Both the position numbers and the translations under genes were made by a program. The notes beneath the pieces are model-generated. The model did not search any database and was not told where the DNA came from. It saw only the letters and a list, made by a program, of their open reading frames with translations. A stretch of 53,200 nt of DNA, from assembly GCF_000282615.1 (NCBI RefSeq), contig NZ_AKIY01000230.1, positions 1-53,200 of the forward strand, given 5' to 3'. Positions within the stretch are counted from its first letter, which is position 1. Each line of letters begins with the position of its first letter. The stretch is from Bradyrhizobium sp. YR681 (GTDB taxonomy: Bacteria > Pseudomonadota > Alphaproteobacteria > Rhizobiales > Xanthobacteraceae). Below are positions 18,486 to 26,662 of the stretch, in pieces.

Positions 18486-19382
18486 CAGCGGCTCGCCGGT
18501 CCGGGAACGACGGACATTCTCGCCGATCTGCCGTGCGGCGGACGCCGGCAGCGCGATCGACGCCAGATGCGGCGTGATCAGCACCTTGTCCATGGTCCAG
18601 AGCGGGCTTTCCGACGGCAACGGTTCGGTTGCGAACACGTCCAGCGTCGCCTCGGCGATATGGCCGGTTCGCAGCGCCTCGATCAGCGCCATCTCGTCGA
18701 CAATACTGCCGCGCGACACGTTGACGAAGGCGGCCCCCGACCTCATCTGCGCCAGCCTGGCTGCATCCAGCAGCCCGCGTGTCGCTGCGGTCTGCGGCAG
18801 CATGCAGACGACGATATCGCTGCTCCCCAGCACAGCTTCCAGCGCATCAGGGCCGGCCGATGTCTCGATGCCGTCGACCGCCTTCGGCGAGTTCGACCAG
18901 CCGCGCACCCGAAAGCCCTGCCGTGCACATTCCATCGCGGCGGTCAGGCCGAGCTCGCCAAGACCGAGCACGCCGACATTGATCGTTTCAGGATCGCGCG
19001 GATGGATGTAGTGCCAGCGCCGCTGGCGCTGCGCCCGCTCGAACGCCGGAATGTTGCGTGCGTGACGCAGCACCGCGAACAGCACGTAGCCCGCCATCAT
19101 GCGCGCCATCTTCGGATCGGACAGGCGGGTGATCGGCACATCCGGCAGATCGGAGCGCCCGACCAGCGCATCGACACCGGCGCCGAGATTGACGACGAGA
19201 CCGAGATTGGGAAACCGCGCGAAGAAGCCATGCGGCGGCTTCCAGACCAGCGCGTGCCGGACACGGCCGGCCTCCACGATATCATCGGCCTGGCGCAATT
19301 CGACGTCCTCGGCCGCAAGCGCTGCCCGCCACGCGTTGAAATCATCGTGGGCGCTGTAGAACGCCATCAACTCCGACGTCAT
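18453..19382 (-). CDS. D-isomer 2-hydroxyacid dehydrogenase, GhrA-like
   Basis: This 309-residue NAD(P)-dependent oxidoreductase resembles glyoxylate/hydroxypyruvate reductase A. The dinucleotide-binding motif is GVLGLGELG near residues 137-145. The catalytic Arg lies in NVSRGSIVDE, the acidic residue in LDVFATEPLP and the His in ITPHLASIA. It would interconvert a 2-ketoacid and a D-2-hydroxyacid. Its start overlaps the end of the dehydroquinase-like gene as ATGA, so the two are translated together. It is the last gene of block 3. The 3' end overlaps the convergent lysR gene. Confidence 0.92.
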   Translation of the reverse strand: MTSELMAFYSAHDDFNAWRAALAAEDVELRQADDIVEAGRVRHALVWKPPHGFFARFPNLGLVVNLGAGVDALVGRSDLPDVPITRLSDPKMARMMAGYVLFAVLRHARNIPAFERAQRQRRWHYIHPRDPETINVGVLGLGELGLTAAMECARQGFRVRGWSNSPKAVDGIETSAGPDALEAVLGSSDIVVCMLPQTAATRGLLDAARLAQMRSGAAFVNVSRGSIVDEMALIEALRTGHIAEATLDVFATEPLPSESPLWTMDKVLITPHLASIALPASAARQIGENVRRSRTGEPLLGRVDPGRGY

Positions 19383-19834
19383 TGAGCCGTTCGCTCCGCG
19401 ATCAGCCGCGAGACGGCGGTCAAGGCCAGCTCGTAGCCGAGCGCGCCAAGACCGGCAACGACCCCCGTCGCCGCGCGCGACACATAGGAATGGTGCCGGA
19501 ACGGCTCGCGCTTCCAGATGTTGCTCATATGCGCCTCGATGATCGGTCCCTCGAATGCGAGCAGCGCATCGAGAATCGCAATCGAGGTGTAAGTGAGCCC
19601 GGCCGCGTTGATGACGACGCCCGCGGCCTTCTCCCGCGCCTCCTGGATCCAGTCGACGAGGACGCCTTCATGGTTCGACTGACGGAAATCGAGGGTCAGC
19701 CCGAGCGTGGCGGCATGATCCTCGCAGCGCGTCCTGATCGAGACGAAGCTCTCGCGGCCATAGGTTCCGCTGCGATCCAGGCCGTAGAGATTGGCGTTCG
19801 GACCATTGAGGAAATAGATCGTCGGTTTCGTCAT
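19379..19834 (-). CDS. Divergent type II 3-dehydroquinate dehydratase homologue
   Basis: This 151-residue protein has the small flavodoxin-like fold of AroQ. The catalytic Tyr (Y25), Asn (N76), Glu (E100), His (H102) and Arg (R113 in FRHHSYVS) are present. Two usual active-site residues differ: the Arg of the LGxREP loop aligns with Asp (LYGLDRSGTYG), and the substrate-binding His of NAGxxTHTS is Tyr (NAAGLTYTS). It may therefore act on another cyclic or hydroxylated acid rather than in the shikimate pathway. ATG 19834 is preferred; GTG 19846 is an alternative. It is coupled to the downstream dehydrogenase gene. Confidence 0.88.
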   Translation of the reverse strand: MTKPTIYFLNGPNANLYGLDRSGTYGRESFVSIRTRCEDHAATLGLTLDFRQSNHEGVLVDWIQEAREKAAGVVINAAGLTYTSIAILDALLAFEGPIIEAHMSNIWKREPFRHHSYVSRAATGVVAGLGALGYELALTAVSRLIAERTAQ

Positions 19835-20034
19835 GGATGCGTTCACACCTCTGCCCAATACGGTCCGCTCTCGCCTCGGCCGGTGTCGATGCACGACGCA
19901 TACCAGTCGGGACTCGCACGGACGCACGAACAGTAGCCAGCAGTGCGATCTGGACGAAAATCGAAAAAACCTATGGAGTTCGACGGATTTCGATATGGGC
20001 TGCCGGACCTCAAGACAGCGGCGACGTCAGCCGC

Positions 20035-21030
20035 TCAGTCCGGCGTGCCTTTTTCGGGCCGGCTCTCTTCGCCCTCCACCAGTCCGCGGAAGGTGCGGCG
20101 CTCCATGACAGGGGCGACCATACCCGGGATGTAGGCGTCGGAGACGAAACGGCGGCAATGCTGCTCGAACATGTCGACCAGTCGGGATTTGCGTCCCTGC
20201 GCCAGGGTCAGCACGCCGATGACCATCGGCCTGTGATCGCCGGACAGCCGAACCCGGGATACACGCCGTCCGTCCAACGCAATCTCGCAGCGCGGCCGCA
20301 CGTTCGCCAGCGTATAGCCGTAGCCATTGGCGACCATGGTCCGGATCACGTCCTGATGCGTGGAACGCGACACGATGTTCGGCTCGAGACCTTCCTTGAT
20401 GAACATGCTGAGGAAGTATTCGCGGCTGATCGGCAGATCCAGCAGGATCAGCGGTTCACGCGCAAGTTCCTGGAGGCTCACGGCGGAGTGGCGCGCCAAA
20501 GGACCGGCTTCGCTGACCACGACATGCGGCGGCAGGCTCGCCAGCGGCAGAAACTCGAACTCGTCGGGGATCAGGAGGTCATAGGTGATGGCGACATCGA
20601 GCTCCGCGCGCAGCAGGCGCTCCAGCAATTGCTCATGGTCGGCGACCGTCTGGATGATGCGCGATTCCGGATAGGTGGACGTGAACGAGTGCGACAGCTC
20701 CGGCATCACCATCGGCGCCAGCGTGACCAGGCTCCCCAGAGACAATTGGCCACGGACGCGCTCTCCCACCTCGGAAGCCACCGAATAGACCTGCTCGGCC
20801 TGCTCGATCAGCCGCTTCGCTTCCACCAGAAGAACGCGTCCCGCCGATGTCAGCGACAGCCCTTGCGCGTGCCGGCGCACGAACAGCTGGGTTCCGAGCT
20901 CCTCCTCCAGATGCGCGATCGCCGTCGAGATCGAAGGCTGCGAGATGTTCACGCGCTCCGACGCAAGCGTGATGCTCCCGGTCTCCGCCGTAGCGATGAA
21001 ATATTCGATCTGGCGTAGCGTATATCTCAT
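20035..21030 (-). CDS. LysR-family transcriptional regulator
   Basis: This 331-residue LysR protein has its helix-turn-helix at about residues 3-62 (VNISQPSISTAIAHLEEELG) and an effector domain after that, ending with a charged tail about 25 residues longer than usual (SRPEKGTPD). The start ATG 21030 is set by the family N-terminus MRYTLRQIEYFIATAE; the upstream open frame is a shadow. It lies in the same direction between DUF1028 and the dehydroquinase-like gene, embedded in the operon it may regulate. It has no divergent partner. A 200-base spacer separates it from the next gene. Confidence 0.93.
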   Translation of the reverse strand: MRYTLRQIEYFIATAETGSITLASERVNISQPSISTAIAHLEEELGTQLFVRRHAQGLSLTSAGRVLLVEAKRLIEQAEQVYSVASEVGERVRGQLSLGSLVTLAPMVMPELSHSFTSTYPESRIIQTVADHEQLLERLLRAELDVAITYDLLIPDEFEFLPLASLPPHVVVSEAGPLARHSAVSLQELAREPLILLDLPISREYFLSMFIKEGLEPNIVSRSTHQDVIRTMVANGYGYTLANVRPRCEIALDGRRVSRVRLSGDHRPMVIGVLTLAQGRKSRLVDMFEQHCRRFVSDAYIPGMVAPVMERRTFRGLVEGEESRPEKGTPD

Positions 21031-21094
21031 CAGCTTCTGCTCGGCCCCTGCATCCGACGACACGAAGCCGACTATAGCATGGGTGCGCGGCAGG

Positions 21095-21775
21095 TCAGGT
21101 CCTGTCGTCGCCGGCAACACCGAAACCGGGCGCGACCGAGGGATTTTTCGCCCGGTCGATGTAGGCGTCGACTTGAGGCTGGTAGACCGACCAGAGCTTC
21201 TGCAGTGCCTCGATCGGGCCATCGCTCCAATCGACCCGGAGGTCCACGATCGGCCAGGATACGTCGCGCACCACGCAAAGGCCCGCCGAATGAACCGGGC
21301 CGGCTTCTCCCCCCTGCGCCATCCCGGCCTCCAGCGCCGACAGCAGCCGCTCGACGAACGGCTTGCCGGCACTGCCCTGGTAAGCCGAGACCATGGCGGC
21401 CGGCACCTGCGCATTGGCGAGCATGTTGCCCGCCGCGATCGCGCCTTCGCTCTCATGCGTGGCGTGAATGCCGAGGGTGTTGCTGCCGGAATACGACGTG
21501 GTGCGTCCCCGTGCGTCGACGACCACGAGCTGCCGGTAGGCCATGAACGGCGTCGATGCGACCAGCGCGTCGCAAACCTCGCGCGCACTCAATCCACGCG
21601 CCAGCAGGTCGAGACCGATCTGCCCAAGCGCGGGGTCCGTGATGTTCTGGCTCGCGACCGCGCCGGCCTTGGCACGCAGATGGACACAGCGCGCCGCGAC
21701 CGCCGGAGACGAGGACGAGATCACCATTCCGAACATTCCAGTGTCCGGGCAACGCGCCGTCAGGGAAAAGGTCAT
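21095..21775 (-). CDS. DUF1028 family protein
   Basis: This 226-residue protein matches DUF1028, an Ntn-hydrolase-like family of uncertain role often found with amidohydrolases, peptidases and Rid proteins in nitrogen-compound catabolism. It begins MTFSLTARCPDTGMFGMVIS and contains the family segments SQNITDPALGQIGLDLLARG and GNMLANAQVPAAMVSAYQ. The polar SGSNTLG and EGAIAAGN motifs are intact. The start lies 8 bases after the stop of the Rid gene. The context suggests hydrolysis of a small amide or lactam-like intermediate (inference). Confidence 0.9.
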   Translation of the reverse strand: MTFSLTARCPDTGMFGMVISSSSPAVAARCVHLRAKAGAVASQNITDPALGQIGLDLLARGLSAREVCDALVASTPFMAYRQLVVVDARGRTTSYSGSNTLGIHATHESEGAIAAGNMLANAQVPAAMVSAYQGSAGKPFVERLLSALEAGMAQGGEAGPVHSAGLCVVRDVSWPIVDLRVDWSDGPIEALQKLWSVYQPQVDAYIDRAKNPSVAPGFGVAGDDRT

Positions 21776-21782
21776 GCAGCCC

Positions 21783-22202
21783 TCATCGAGCGTCGGGGAT
21801 GACCGCGGTCACGTCGACCTCGACCAGCCATTCCGGCCGCGCCAGCGCCGACACCACGATTCCCGTCGAGACCGGGAACACTCCCTTGAGGTACTCTCCG
21901 ATCTTGCGATAGACCGCTTCGCGATAGCGCGGATCGGTGATGTAGATCGTGATCTTGCAGATGTCGCCGAGCTCTGCCCCCGCCTCCGCCAGCAATGTCC
22001 TGACGTTCTTCATCGCCTGCTCGGTCTGGCCCGCGGCATCGCCGATCGCGACATTGACGGCGGTGTCGAGATCCTGGCCGACCTGCCCGCGCACGAACAC
22101 CATGCTGCCCTTGGCGACGACGACCTGGCACAAATCATTGTCGAGCTTCTGCTCGGGATAGGTTTCCTTGGTGTTGAACTTGCGGATACGTTTATGGGTC
22201 AT
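21783..22202 (-). CDS. Rid (YjgF/YER057c) family protein, not canonical RidA
   Basis: This 139-residue Rid-family protein has the barrel-shaped trimer fold; canonical RidA deaminates reactive enamines and imines. The core VFVRGQVGQDLD and TEQAMKNVRTLLAEAGAELG is typical. The usual PARS motif, whose Arg binds the carboxylate in RidA, is replaced by PVSTGIV, so the classical enamine deaminase activity is unlikely. Such Rid subgroups sit in catabolic operons and may hydrolyse or bind a pathway intermediate. It is placed between the flavin reductase and DUF1028 genes. Confidence 0.92.
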   Translation of the reverse strand: MTHKRIRKFNTKETYPEQKLDNDLCQVVVAKGSMVFVRGQVGQDLDTAVNVAIGDAAGQTEQAMKNVRTLLAEAGAELGDICKITIYITDPRYREAVYRKIGEYLKGVFPVSTGIVVSALARPEWLVEVDVTAVIPDAR

Positions 22203-22232
22203 CGATTGGTCCTGATGTCGTGAAGGGAGCGA

Positions 22233-22772
22233 TTATGACGCCTGCGACGCGGCGATCGGATGGGCCCGGCCATAGACGCGGTCGGCATAGATCAAGGCCG
22301 TGCCTGAGCCCACCGTCACAGCGCCGACCGCGCCGACGAAGATGTGATGGGTCCCGACGCGTTCGGACGACACGACCCGACAGTCGAACGCCACCACCGA
22401 CCCGGCGAGGCGCGGCGCGCCGGTCTCGGTCGAGAGCCAGCTCCCATGCGCAAACTTGTCGTCGCCGCCGAACTTGCTGCGGCCACCGAAATGATCGGCG
22501 ATATCGGCCTGGTCGTCGCGCAGGATATTGATGCAGAACACGCCATTGTCGACGATGGCCGTCGCCGTCTTGCTTTGATGATGGATACAGACCAGAACCG
22601 TCGGTGTGCTGCCGTCGGCAGAGACCGACGACATCGCCGAGACCGTGACGCCGGCGCGTCCTGCCGGACCATCCGTCGTCACGACATTGACGCAAAATGC
22701 GGCCCGGCTCATGCCGTCGAGGAACTGGGTCCGAATGTCCAGTGCAGTCGGTTGCACGCTTATGTCTGACAC
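22233..22772 (-). CDS. HpaC-like flavin reductase
   Basis: This 179-residue flavin reductase of the FMN-binding split-barrel family (HpaC/NtaB-like) would supply reduced flavin to a partner monooxygenase. The family core is visible in FCVNVVTTDG, GVTVSAMSSVSADG, FCINILRDDQ and HHIFVGAV. The start is GTG 22772, set by GGGAGGGG upstream; longer frames are not needed. It directly follows the HpaB gene (copy 2), with a 16-base gap. It is the only flavin reductase in the window, so it could also serve HpaB copy 1 and the two luciferase-like enzymes. Confidence 0.92.
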   Translation of the reverse strand: MSDISVQPTALDIRTQFLDGMSRAAFCVNVVTTDGPAGRAGVTVSAMSSVSADGSTPTVLVCIHHQSKTATAIVDNGVFCINILRDDQADIADHFGGRSKFGGDDKFAHGSWLSTETGAPRLAGSVVAFDCRVVSSERVGTHHIFVGAVGAVTVGSGTALIYADRVYGRAHPIAASQAS

Positions 22773-22788
22773 GTCATACCCCTCCCTG

Positions 22789-24303
22789 CTATTCGGCCGC
22801 ATCGCGGATCTGTCCGAACCATTGGTTGACGGCCCGATCACCGGTCCGGGCGCCCTTCTCGTTCATGACCTTCTCCGACAGTCCCGCCGATCTGCGCACG
22901 AAATCGAGCGGGCCGTCCCAGTCGAAATTTCGGTAGACCGCGGCAAGGTGCGCGAATGGCGCCGATTGCGCAAACAGCTGGAACGTCAACCGATGACCCG
23001 CATAGTCGGAATTGAGCAGATCGCGCGCGAAGGATAACAGCCGCCGCCGGTCATCGGCGACCCAATTCTCATTGACGGTGTAGAATTTCTCCAGCCACGG
23101 GCCGGTCTCGGCATCCTCGAACGCCGCCTTGTCCGGCGTCACGCAGATCTGACCTCCGCACAATTCGCGCGCGACGTGCATCATCTCGTGAAGCTGCGAG
23201 CAGGCCAGCACACGCCCGGTGTAGAGCAGCGACTGGTTCGGCATCATCAGGCCGCCGGGGCTGCGCTCCGGCAGCGCGATCGCCGCCGTCAGATGCGCAT
23301 TGATCCCTTCGCGATAGATCGCGAGCTTCGAGAGCTTCTCCTGCACCGCCTGCTGCCTCTCGAGCCCGGTCTGGCGAACGTTGAACAGCGCCGCGCCGAT
23401 CAGCATGTCGGCGAGCTTCAGGTTTCGCTGCACGAAGGCAAACGCCGAGTAGCGGTGCAGCGTGGCCCGGATATAGGCCGCCGCCTTGGTGTGCCGATAG
23501 AACAGGACGTTGTCCCACGGGATCACGACGTCGTCGAAGATCACCAGCGTATCGACCTCGTCGAACCGGTTCGACAGCGGATAGTCTTCGGCCGGAGCTC
23601 TGCCCGCAAAGCCGGTGCGGCAGATGAATTTGAGGCCCGGCGAGTTGAGATCGCAGATAAACCCGACCGCATAATCGGAATAGGCGGCATCGCCCCAATT
23701 GGCGATGGTCGGCTTGGTGAAGGCCTGGTTGGCGTAGGCCGCGGCCGTCTCGTATTTGGCGCCCCGCACCACGATGCCGGCATCGGTCTCCTTGACGACA
23801 TGCAGCAGCATGTCGGGATCCTGGTCCTGCGGAGCCTTCGAGCGGTCACCCTTGGGATCGGTGTTTGCCGAGACATGGAACGGATCGGAATGCAGAACCT
23901 TGAAGATGTGGTTGCGAATGTTCTTGGAGAATTGCGGATCGACGTCGTTGAGCACGTCCTGCCCGTCGAACAGCGACCACATTTCGCCGACCGTCTCGTC
24001 GCCGACGCGCGTGATGATGCCGCCGACATCCTCGAGGACCGTGTCGGTCGCGCGGCGCTTGTCCCACCAATCCTGCTGACTGAGCGGCAATTTGTTGTTG
24101 ATCGCGTGAACCTCTCCGTCCTCGCGGTAGGTCATCAGATGCCGCGTCTCCGCGGCGTGCTGGAGGTCGTATATCCGCGCCCTGAGATCGACCAGCGGCT
24201 TGAACGCCGGATGGATGGTGACATCCTTGATCTTCTCGCCATTCATATAGACCGCGCGGCCGTCGCGAATGGAGGCTTTATACTCTTCGCCCGTTCGTAT
24301 CAT
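22789..24303 (-). CDS. HpaB-family flavin-dependent monooxygenase (copy 2)
   Basis: This 504-residue oxygenase is of the same family as the protein at 15992-17446 and shares its motifs: MIRTGEEYKASIRDGRAVYM, FDDVVIPWDNVLFYRHT, LCGGQICVTPD and DYAGHRLTFQLFAQ. It carries an extra 20-odd C-terminal residues (NEKGARTGDRAVNQWFGQIR). ATG 24303, preceded by GGGAGCGGA, is chosen over the longer frame. It forms a two-component monooxygenase with the adjacent reductase. The neighbouring aldolase, Rid and DUF1028 genes suggest ring hydroxylation followed by breakdown. The substrate is unknown. Confidence 0.93.
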   Translation of the reverse strand: MIRTGEEYKASIRDGRAVYMNGEKIKDVTIHPAFKPLVDLRARIYDLQHAAETRHLMTYREDGEVHAINNKLPLSQQDWWDKRRATDTVLEDVGGIITRVGDETVGEMWSLFDGQDVLNDVDPQFSKNIRNHIFKVLHSDPFHVSANTDPKGDRSKAPQDQDPDMLLHVVKETDAGIVVRGAKYETAAAYANQAFTKPTIANWGDAAYSDYAVGFICDLNSPGLKFICRTGFAGRAPAEDYPLSNRFDEVDTLVIFDDVVIPWDNVLFYRHTKAAAYIRATLHRYSAFAFVQRNLKLADMLIGAALFNVRQTGLERQQAVQEKLSKLAIYREGINAHLTAAIALPERSPGGLMMPNQSLLYTGRVLACSQLHEMMHVARELCGGQICVTPDKAAFEDAETGPWLEKFYTVNENWVADDRRRLLSFARDLLNSDYAGHRLTFQLFAQSAPFAHLAAVYRNFDWDGPLDFVRRSAGLSEKVMNEKGARTGDRAVNQWFGQIRDAAE

Positions 24304-24360
24304 GTCCGCTCCCGTCTCGATCTCGTTCGCACTATCCCGGGCACCGCACCGCAACCGCAG

Positions 24361-25107
24361 TCAATGCGCGTAGGACGGATCCTCGGCATCCAGGAGGCGC
24401 TTCATCTCCTCGAAATGCGCAATCGAGAAATCCGTGATCTGCTCCCAATCCTGCGCCGTGCTTTCGGCGACTGCGTCGGGCAGAATCTTCAACGGCTGCC
24501 CCGTCGCATAGGCCTGGACCAGGATCTGGCAGGCGCGCTCCAGCGTATAGATGTCGTCGAAGGCTTCGCCGACCGTGTTGGCGATCACGAGCACGCCGTG
24601 ATTTCCCATCATCAGCCGCGACTTGTTACCGAGCAGCGCGGCAAGGCGCGCACCCTCCTGCTCGCTGTCAGCCATGCCTCCATAGCGGTCGTCGATGGCA
24701 AGGCGATTGAAGTAGCGCGCGGTATTCTGATCGATCGGCTTGATCTGGGGATCAACGAGCGATGCGATCGTGGTCGCGAAAGGCGGGTGGAGATGCATCA
24801 CGACCCGCGCCTGGGGCAGCTGCCTGTGCATCTGGCCGTGGATGGCCCAGGCCGTCGGATCGACGTCCGGCCGTCCCTCGACGCCTTGCTCATCATCAAG
24901 GTCGAACAGAACGAGATCGCTCGCCTTGACGCGCGAGAAGTGCCGCCACTTTGGATTCATCAGGAACCGGCGCCCGTCGGCGGAGATCGCAGCGCTGAAA
25001 TGGTTGGCGACGGCCTCGTGCATGCCAAGCCTGGCGATGCTGCGGAAGGCGGCCGCGAGATCAACTCGAAGCTGCTGCTCTTCCGGCGAGGCGGCGGAAT
25101 TCGTCAT
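24361..25107 (-). CDS. Class II aldolase/adducin family protein
   Basis: This 248-residue zinc-dependent enzyme is of the class II aldolase/adducin fold. The metal site appears as HLH in VVMHLHPPFATT and a later His near HFEEMKR, with an active-site glycine loop MGNHGVLVIANT. In the family it cleaves or decarboxylates hydroxylated acids and sugar phosphates. The N-terminal part has RLGMHEAVANHFSAAIS. GGAGGAG precedes the ATG. It is the first gene of block 3, 57 bases ahead of hpaB copy 2, and divergent from the block 4 operon. Decarboxylase and aldolase roles are equally possible. Confidence 0.92.
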   Translation of the reverse strand: MTNSAASPEEQQLRVDLAAAFRSIARLGMHEAVANHFSAAISADGRRFLMNPKWRHFSRVKASDLVLFDLDDEQGVEGRPDVDPTAWAIHGQMHRQLPQARVVMHLHPPFATTIASLVDPQIKPIDQNTARYFNRLAIDDRYGGMADSEQEGARLAALLGNKSRLMMGNHGVLVIANTVGEAFDDIYTLERACQILVQAYATGQPLKILPDAVAESTAQDWEQITDFSIAHFEEMKRLLDAEDPSYAH

Positions 25108-25239
25108 CGATTGCTCCTCCGAGCGGCGAGGTCAGGCAAGCGAGACTTATGGATTCCATTGCCGAGGTAAAATAAGAAAATCGTCGCCGCTGATTACCTG
25201 AAAGCTATAGCGATCGATCGCCAACGCCGAAGGCGAAAA

Positions 25240-25254
25240 GATCAATGGTTGATC
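25240..25254. promoter_or_regulatory. Inverted repeat GATCAA-TGG-TTGATC
   Basis: A perfect 6-base inverted repeat with a 3-base spacer lies in the 276-base region between the divergent aldolase gene (start 25107) and ATPase gene (start 25384). The self-complementary CGATCGATCG at 25211-25220 lies close by, and AT-rich sequence (ggtaaaataagaaaatcg) is found near 25160-25178. This is where control of blocks 3 and 4 would be exerted. No regulator can be assigned, though the LysR at 20035 is the nearest candidate. Confidence 0.4.
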
Positions 25255-25383
25255 ACTGTTCGCCCAATAATTCCGCAACCGGATCGATTAGGCGTCGTCT
25301 AAGCAAAGGACCCGGTTTTCGTAATTTACACCTTGCGGATCCGGAAGGCTTACTTTGTCCGAGTTGACCTGACAGGATCTGTA

Positions 25384-26607
25384 ATGGACGCGATCCGCGC
25401 CGCTCCACCTCTCCGAAGCCGCCGCCGCAGCGACGTGTTTCGTATGTTGTGGCGATCGTCGCGCGACGCACAGGAGACGGCCGCCGGGCTCATCGTGCCG
25501 GATCACGCCTCGGCATCGATGCCGACCGGCCCGGCGGTATCGACGGTCAAGTTGCACGTTCGTGGCATCTCGAAGGCTTACGGCGACGCAACCGTGCTCG
25601 GCCCGGTCGAGTTGAAGGTGGTTGCCGGCGAGCTCCTTGCGGTACTCGGTCCATCCGGGTCCGGCAAGACGACGCTCCTCCAGATCGTCTGCGGTCTGGT
25701 CGAACCATCGGGCGGCCAGCTGATCATCGACGGCCGTGACGAGACCGACAATTCCGCGGACAAGCGTGACATCGGCGTGGTGTTTCAGAACTACGCACTG
25801 TTTCCTCACCTCACGGTCCGCGAGAACGTCGCATTCCCGTTGCAGATGCGGCGACTGCCGGCGGGCGAAATCAAGAGCCGGGCCGAAGCGACGCTCGCGA
25901 TGGTCGGGCTGTCCGACTTCGCCAACCGCTTTCCCCGCGAGCTGTCCGGCGGCCAGCAGCAGCGCGTCGCGCTCGCGCGCTGCTTCGTCTATCGGCCGTC
26001 GCTGATCCTGATGGATGAATCCCTGTCCGCGCTCGACAAGAAACTCAGGGAAGACATGCGGATCGAGATCAAGCGGCTGCACCGCGAAACCGGCGCAACC
26101 ATCATCTTCGTGACGCACGATCAGGAAGAGGCCCTCGCGCTGGCCGACCGCATTTGTCTGATGAACGAGGGCCGGATCGAGCAACTCGGCGCACCCGAGG
26201 ATATCTACGAACGGCCGGCCAACGTCTTCGTCGCCGATTTCATCGGCGCATCCAACCTGATCCATGGCAGCATTGCTGCCAACGGATGCCTTGAGACACG
26301 CGATGGCGTCCTTCCGCTCCCGGACGGTTGCGATATGCAGCTCGGCCGACCGGCTGCGCTGGTGGTGCGCCCGGAAAAGCTCGTTCTTTGCGAGGGCGAC
26401 GAGGCGCTGCTGAGCGGCCGTGTTCAGGAAAGCATCTATGCGGGCTCGGAGACGCGGCTTCTGGTCCGGCTCGCCAGCGGCACGCTGATCACCGCGCGTC
26501 GTGCAGCCGGCCTGCCACCGGTCGAAATCGGTGAAAACGTCTTTATCCGGTGGGACCGTAACCAGGCCCGGGTCCTCGAAAGCAGTCCATCAATGTCGGG
26601 CGCGTAA
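25384..26607 (+). CDS. ABC transporter ATPase, PotA type
   Basis: This ATP-binding subunit has about 407 residues from ATG 25384. Walker A GPSGSGKT is at about 89-96, followed by LSGGQQQRVALARCF, LILMDESLSALD (Ser instead of the usual Pro after DE) and FVTHDQEEALALADR. A TOBE domain ends the protein. The first 45 residues precede the ABC domain and are basic and unusual, so translation may instead begin at ATG 25519. The weak AGGAT site favours 25384. It is the first gene of block 4, before a binding protein, a luciferase-like monooxygenase and a fused permease. Confidence 0.9.
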   Translation: MDAIRAAPPLRSRRRSDVFRMLWRSSRDAQETAAGLIVPDHASASMPTGPAVSTVKLHVRGISKAYGDATVLGPVELKVVAGELLAVLGPSGSGKTTLLQIVCGLVEPSGGQLIIDGRDETDNSADKRDIGVVFQNYALFPHLTVRENVAFPLQMRRLPAGEIKSRAEATLAMVGLSDFANRFPRELSGGQQQRVALARCFVYRPSLILMDESLSALDKKLREDMRIEIKRLHRETGATIIFVTHDQEEALALADRICLMNEGRIEQLGAPEDIYERPANVFVADFIGASNLIHGSIAANGCLETRDGVLPLPDGCDMQLGRPAALVVRPEKLVLCEGDEALLSGRVQESIYAGSETRLLVRLASGTLITARRAAGLPPVEIGENVFIRWDRNQARVLESSPSMSGA

Positions 26608-26662
26608 CACCGCGCCATCACATCGTGTCCTTCCCGACCAGTGCATCACGGAGAGAACAGCA

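Noticed and set aside
19379..19834. Reading the AroQ-like gene as the shikimate-pathway aroQ
   Set aside because: Two key residues are changed and the neighbours are catabolic, so I did not assign the symbol.
23176..25170. 664-codon plus-strand open frame
   Set aside because: It is antisense to hpaB copy 2 and the class II aldolase gene, and its residue composition (rich in R, D, H, Q) is typical of shadow frames.
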